DNA of 64,000 bases from Trichoplax adhaerens (Eukaryota; Placozoa; Uniplacotomia; Trichoplacea; Trichoplacidae). The stretch's first letter is position 1. Each line of letters opens with the position of its first letter. Below, piece after piece: positions 59,134 through 64,000 of the stretch. Where the stretch lies: assembly GCF_000150275.1 (NCBI RefSeq), contig NW_002060949.1, forward strand, positions 2,353,836 to 2,417,835, given 5' to 3'. The notes beneath the pieces are model-generated. The model had not been told where the DNA came from. It searched no databases and saw only the letters and a program-made list of their open reading frames with translations. Made by a program: the position numbers and the translations under genes.

Positions 59134-59830
59134 CTTCAGCGGACAGGAACAGTTAGAATCATTTGAAAACTCTAAAAGTTTATCAATATCGGATAATATA
59201 TCATCTAACAGCGACGGCTAGAATTATTTAAAAAGTCTACAAGCCTACGAATACAGATAATCTTTGGGTTAGAACTTGGAATAGGGGTAGTTTTTCTTCA
59301 AATGCTTCAGAAGACTGATAGTTAGATTATTAAGTAAACTGTGACCTGACAGCAACGACTAAAATCATTCAAAAGCGCTAAAAGTTTACGAATATACTTG
59401 TATATATCCTGTCAAGTTTACTACTGGCGGTAATTAGAGCCATCCCAAAGCAATAAAATTTTACGTATGTACTCGTATATATCTTCGGGAGTAAATTTAA
59501 GCTGACACCAACGACGGGAATTATTGCATAGCGAGAAAAGTTTACGTCTAAGTCCTATCAGGGTGATTTTCCTTAGACGGCAACGACTAGAATCATTGGA
59601 AAATGCTAAAAGTTGATCAAAATATACTCGTATATCCTACCCAGTAAATTGATGGCAGTGATTAGAATAATTCGAAAGCACTAAAAGTTTACGAATATAT
59701 TTGTATTTATTTTATGGAGTAATTCAAACTGATACCAACGACTAGAATCATTGCAAAACGCGAAAAGTAAATCAAAATAGATGTCCTATTGAACAAATTT
59801 TCAACTGACAGCAACAACTAGAATCATATT
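59134..59830. repeat. nine-unit degenerate tandem array, about 70-80 bp period
   Basis: The consensus is GCAACGACTAGAATCATT, then CRAAAGCGCTAAAAGTTTAC, then GAATATACTCGTATATCCT and TTAAACTGACA. Units begin at roughly 59134, 59210, 59352, 59425, 59508, 59580, 59655, 59738 and 59811. The gap between 59210 and 59352 suggests a missing or decayed unit. No open frame runs through it. Confidence 0.85.
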
Positions 59831-60099
59831 CTAATTGATTAGAAGGTGATTACTCAGAAAAGCTTTTTCTCTCTGCCGCATACAGTTAGCTTTGTAGCGG
59901 CCACAGTTATTCTAACATCCTAAAGAAGATTATCATCAGTCAAAATTGACGAAATATCCTTCGTATCCATTGAATCTATTCTGATCATAGCAACGATTGG
60001 AATTATCTAGGTACGTTGGAAGAAGATGCTCATCTTGAGAAGACCCTTGTCCTTCGCATGGAATGGAGACTTTTAGTTTAGGTTTCTTCATTTCAATAG

Positions 60100-60303
60100 T
60101 AAAAAACTCTATTCCATGCGATCAGTACAGCCTATTAACTTTTCATCTAATTATTTTTGTTCAGTGCCGGCAGGATATAAGTTCTGGTAGTTCCATCGAC
60201 TAGAAAACCCATTCCATGCAACAAATACAGTCTATTAACTTTCACTCTAATTATATCTTTATTTCAGTGGGTCAGAACGGTTCCAGTAGCTCCATCCACT
60301 GAG
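60100..60303. repeat. two-copy tandem repeat, about 100 bp
   Basis: Each copy has CCATTCCATGC-A-CA-TACAG-CTATTAACTTT, CATCTAATTAT or CTCTAATTATAT, TTCAGTG, and GGTAGTTCCATCGACTAGAAA or AGTAGCTCCATCCACTGAGAAA. The first copy starts near 60111 and the second near 60210. Identity is high. Confidence 0.8.
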
Positions 60304-62655
60304 AAATCCATCTCTTATGGCGGACACATTCCTAGTTTTCCATAGACCATCACATATAGCGTACGTTGTATTAATTCTACAGTATTTCTCTCTGCCTATC
60401 TTCTATCTTTAAATCTAGTAATACCCTTGATTTCTGCTTCATATCTGAAATATTTGCAATGCTGTTGGTGTCGGCACTCAGTTTACTTCACGATAGCTTA
60501 CACGCAGTTCTACAGCCGGCAACTATTTCAATATTACGCAATTTGCAGTCTAAAATAGACAATCTATTTCTATTAAACATATTGATGCCCACCTCTCAAT
60601 GGTCACTAATCCAAATTCTCTCGAACCATTAAATTCTCCATCATCATTTCTAGGATAGTAACACCTTTTTAATATGTTGGAATGAATTTCCTTTCTACTA
60701 TTAACTAGAAACTTGTGCAGTGAACTAGAGTAATTCTTCTACTTTCATATCGGCTGAAAGTTTTCTTCTATACAACGAAAATACAAATTTCTAGAGAACT
60801 CGCTAGATTCTAGAAGAATGTTAGTCGCTGCTGTTAGCTGGAAAAAAACTCACTTCTGGCACCAATAATCTTTTCTTGGTCATCCTATTTCTATTCGTTT
60901 CTCATAAGGATTGTGGAATGGACTAATCCGTAGAAGCAACTATCCTTTAGCAGCATTACGATAGATTTTCCTTCTTTTACGCGGTACAAATACAAAGTCA
61001 TTTACAAAAGTATTTAGCAGTCTAAACGGATTAAGTATTGCCAGAATAATCATTTACTTTATTTTATAGAATCCTTTCTAGTTGACAGTAATGAAATAAT
61101 TGACTCTGAATATGAATAGACAAACAGTTAAAAAAATTGACGCTATTTAAATGTCCTTTACGCTATTTCACTTTCCTTTCTGTCATCCCTTCTATCCCTT
61201 CGCTATCATCAGCATAGGCAATCAAGTGAATAACCTTCAATAACGCATGGATCGCTGGAATAGATCACCAAATCAATCCAATATCGCACTATAACTAGAA
61301 TAACTAGTGTAATGTAAATGGAACGATAAGAAATACCGTCCATACAATATCGCCTAATTAACATGGCAAGAGTAGGAGTTACTTGTTATTTCAAACAAGT
61401 TTTATTTTTTAAATTATTGAAATCAACGTTGTATCAATTATTTAAAAACAACTTTTGTGAAACAGACAAACAGCTCTATCTTCTATCGGTAATACTAACA
61501 CATTTCAAAAAATTAAAGAAAGTGAATAAATACTTGGTACTGTGATTATACAATATTATGAACATAATTGAGACAAGAACAAGTTGGATTCTAAGACACA
61601 AATCTAGAGTTCAAATAAGAAAAACAAAAATTTCATCTTTCTGCAGTAGTACCATAATGTCGATCTTTTGGCTTAAAAATTCTTTAAAATTATTCTACTA
61701 ATAGCTATATCATGTATCTGAATAGGTGAACATTAAAATATTCAATTGATCGCATATATTAGGCTGAGATCATACCATCACATTATCAAAATGGATTATG
61801 ATTACTATGATGAATGATTTCTTGAAAATTGATCTAAATATTGGCTGTGGCCATTTACCAGCGGAGAATGAGGCTTGATTCAGTTCTTTATCTTAAGATC
61901 ATTTTTCATCTTTTATGGTATCAATATAATAAAATAATATTGGCCATCTTAATTAGTTATCTACATCATCATTTTTAGAGGGACTTGACATAAGCTACCG
62001 TACAACATTTAAAATAAAAAAAATCGAAATAGAATCGATAAAGCGGATAGTAAAACCATTACAAATGAGTAAAATCATGATACAGCAAGCTATATCCACA
62101 ATTTTACAGCTATGCATTAAAATGATTGGACTTCCTGTAGGATAAATCATCATGATTCATATTTATCTTGAATTACAGACTAGTTTTTATCAAATTAAAG
62201 ACAAGTAATAAAGGCGAATACAAGATTTAACTAGACATAAAGTTCACTTATGTTTTAATAGAGTTTAGTCTATGGTCGGGGTTAGCATTTTAGAAATAAA
62301 TGGATGTTAAATTATTAACGCTAAGCAAGCAAAATGGAACTGATTTTAATTCTTTCAAGTGATTTTTCTCACTGGGCTTTCCCGTTGAGATTCAATGATG
62401 AATTGGCAAAGGATATCATTTATTCATTTGCCTACTGATGTAGTAATTAATGAAATATTTCCTCCTTTGCTGGTCAAAATTTGCCTAGGGGATTAACACT
62501 ATTTGTAAGATTGGTTGAAAATGATCCATTTTTATTTTTGTTTATTGCGCTACGGTAATGTGGGATTCCGCTTGATTAGAGTATCTTTCGAATAGATTTT
62601 CCGTCTTGATTTCATCCATTTTCTCTCTCTTTACTTTATGATTTATTGTAATGTA

Positions 62656-64000
62656 TTAAAAATCAAATGTAGAAGCGCCTCCTGGTGTACGAGCACCTCG
62701 TCGAACAAGTTGAGTAGCTTCCGCTCGTTTACTATTGGATGGTGATTTTACGGAAGCGGATGATGTACTTCTTTGCTGGCTTAATGGCGTAGATTGTTGA
62801 GGCTTAGTTTCTTTGGCTTTTTGTACTGGTGTCGATGGCAAATTAGGATATTTAGCTTTCATTTCATTGGATCTGGCAAAGGCATTGACTCTACCCTGTA
62901 CAAATGGACTAGTATAACTTGATAATGGTGTCTTAGTAGGCGATGCACTCGATCGATTTGCATCAACATCATTCACTTTAGATCTTATTAACGCTGGCTC
63001 TGGTGTTTTAGGCAATGGTAATGGAGGAGAAGTACTAGGCATCGATGGCGGCGTTGTTTGCGATTTTGGTGATGGCTTTGTCGGTCCAACATAAGAAGGA
63101 CGATTAACACCAGCTGGTGTTGTCGCATTCTCATAGAATCGTTTTGGTTCAACATATCGATCACGGGTTTTTACGTTGGATGGACTTTTACCAATATTGG
63201 ATAAATTACTAGTTGAACCACCTAATTTTGTCATGGGTAGACGTGATTTTGATAGTGTATCATTGCTTGATTTATTGGGTGATGAAGTTCGTAACGCGAC
63301 CATCGATTCACTAGCATTCCAAGCTGATGGCGATTTAGCTCGATAATCGGATTTAGTTGGCGAATTTAAAACACTTTCCGACACGGTCGGTTTCAACGCA
63401 TTATTTAATGGTCGTCGTTGATTACTACTATCATAATTAAGTGGACGCTCAGGGATTAATGGCGATTTTCGAGCAGTAGTATCTTGTGCTTGTTGATGAA
63501 CTTGTTTTTCACGCACTTCTTGTTGTAATCGTTCAATATTTCGAATTCTTTCTTCTAATTCTTGCTTTTCTTGTAATCGTCGTTCATGATCTAATCGACG
63601 TTTCCTTTCTAATTCTAATATCTCTTCTTCCTTTCTTTTCTCTTCTTGTAACCGTAGCTGTCTTTCACGTTCCAATTTTTCTTCCTCTAACAATTTCTCC
63701 TTCATTTTTAACTCTTCTAGGCGTTTTTCTTGCTCTTGTCGACGTCGTTCTTGCTCAAGTAATTCTTCCGATTTAACTTTCTCTTCCATAGTACGCAATT
63801 GCTTCTCATAGTCAAGCCGTTGGTGCTCGATGCGGGTTTCTTTCATGCGTAATTCTTCCATGCGCTTGATAAATTCTTGTTGGCGTTGTTTCTCTAATCC
63901 ACTTAATTCATCCTCTTTGACTTTTATTTCTTTCTCCCTTAGATTACGTTCATTATCTAGTTGTTGCTCTTTCAATCTTAACTGACGGCGTAATTCCAAT
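62656..64000 (-). CDS. coiled-coil, Ser/Pro-rich protein, C-terminal part (5' end beyond window)
   Basis: The open frame runs from the right edge of the window (no start codon inside; 63999 is a Leu codon, not a confirmed start) to a stop at 62656, at least 447 residues. Residues 1 to about 165 are a continuous Glu/Lys/Arg/Gln/Leu-rich helix with heptad-like spacing (EKRLEELKMKEKLLEEEKLE), typical of a long coiled coil. After about residue 170 it becomes a basic Ser/Thr/Pro-rich tail with many SP and TP sites (KSPSNV, TPEPALI, SPTKTPLSS), likely disordered and phosphorylated. It ends RRGARTPGGASTFDF. Shadow frames on the other strand are artefacts. It resembles cytoskeleton- or microtubule-associated proteins in architecture, but I cannot name a family. 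Confidence 0.85.
   Translation of the reverse strand, partial: LELRRQLRLKEQQLDNERNLREKEIKVKEDELSGLEKQRQQEFIKRMEELRMKETRIEHQRLDYEKQLRTMEEKVKSEELLEQERRRQEQEKRLEELKMKEKLLEEEKLERERQLRLQEEKRKEEEILELERKRRLDHERRLQEKQELEERIRNIERLQQEVREKQVHQQAQDTTARKSPLIPERPLNYDSSNQRRPLNNALKPTVSESVLNSPTKSDYRAKSPSAWNASESMVALRTSSPNKSSNDTLSKSRLPMTKLGGSTSNLSNIGKSPSNVKTRDRYVEPKRFYENATTPAGVNRPSYVGPTKPSPKSQTTPPSMPSTSPPLPLPKTPEPALIRSKVNDVDANRSSASPTKTPLSSYTSPFVQGRVNAFARSNEMKAKYPNLPSTPVQKAKETKPQQSTPLSQQRSTSSASVKSPSNSKRAEATQLVRRGARTPGGASTFDF

Larger units (their letters stand above)
55925..62655. other. 6.7 kb intergenic region between NFI and the coiled-coil gene
   Basis: It is AT-rich and repeat-bearing (59134-59830, 60100-60303). 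A hydrophobic 86-codon open frame at 57288-57548 has no family signature and is probably chance. One possible terminal exon is listed separately. A perfect 16-bp palindrome, CGTTCAATATTGAACG, lies at 56700-56715. Confidence 0.5.

Noticed and set aside
63486-63776. 96-codon hydrophobic frame on the plus strand
   Set aside because: Antisense shadow of the charged coiled-coil frame on the minus strand.

Overview
The window is eukaryotic and animal. It has spliced genes with GT-AG introns from about 70 bp to 4.1 kb, no operons, and AT-rich non-coding DNA. Gene content (RIC1, RAD23, DOT1L, Nuclear Factor I, 5-histidylcysteine sulfoxide synthase OvoA) fits an early-branching metazoan. NFI points to Metazoa. 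AT-rich DNA, moderately compact genes and no recognisable transposon ORFs suggest a placozoan such as Trichoplax, but that assignment is inference.

Layout. (1) <1-7028, minus: 5' three-fifths or so of an OvoA-type ovothiol synthase, rebuilt as 13 exons with matching splice phases; its 3' end lies left of base 1. (2) 7.1-10.6 kb: AT-rich, no gene seen. (3) 10.7-11.75 kb: dense array of ACTGTACAGT palindromes around a run of N. (4) 12064-18915, plus: complete 12-exon RAD23 (UBL, UBA1, XPC-binding, UBA2) with a 4.1 kb first intron carrying a tandem repeat. (5) 20915-31756, minus: RIC1, convergent with RAD23, many small exons. (6) 31.9-32.9 kb: a second ACTGTACAGT island plus a 13-bp minisatellite upstream of the RIC1 start. 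(7) 35993-41493, plus: DOT1L H3K79 methyltransferase, first exon(s) not found, with one GC-AG intron inside the catalytic domain. (8) 41.5-52 kb: gene-poor, with several unrelated degenerate tandem-repeat families. (9) 51994-55924, plus: NFI transcription factor with its DNA-binding domain in one exon. (10) 56-62.6 kb: repeat-rich, perhaps one orphan terminal exon. (11) 62656->64000, minus: C-terminal part of a coiled-coil, Ser/Pro-rich protein, open at the window edge.

The genes are not functionally linked: thiol-histidine biosynthesis, ubiquitin shuttling and repair, Golgi Rab6 GEF, chromatin methylation and transcription. No viral, toxin, CRISPR or bacterial features were seen. The least explained signals are the palindrome islands next to two housekeeping gene starts, the Cys-rich segment of OvoA, and the stack of unrelated satellites between DOT1L and NFI.
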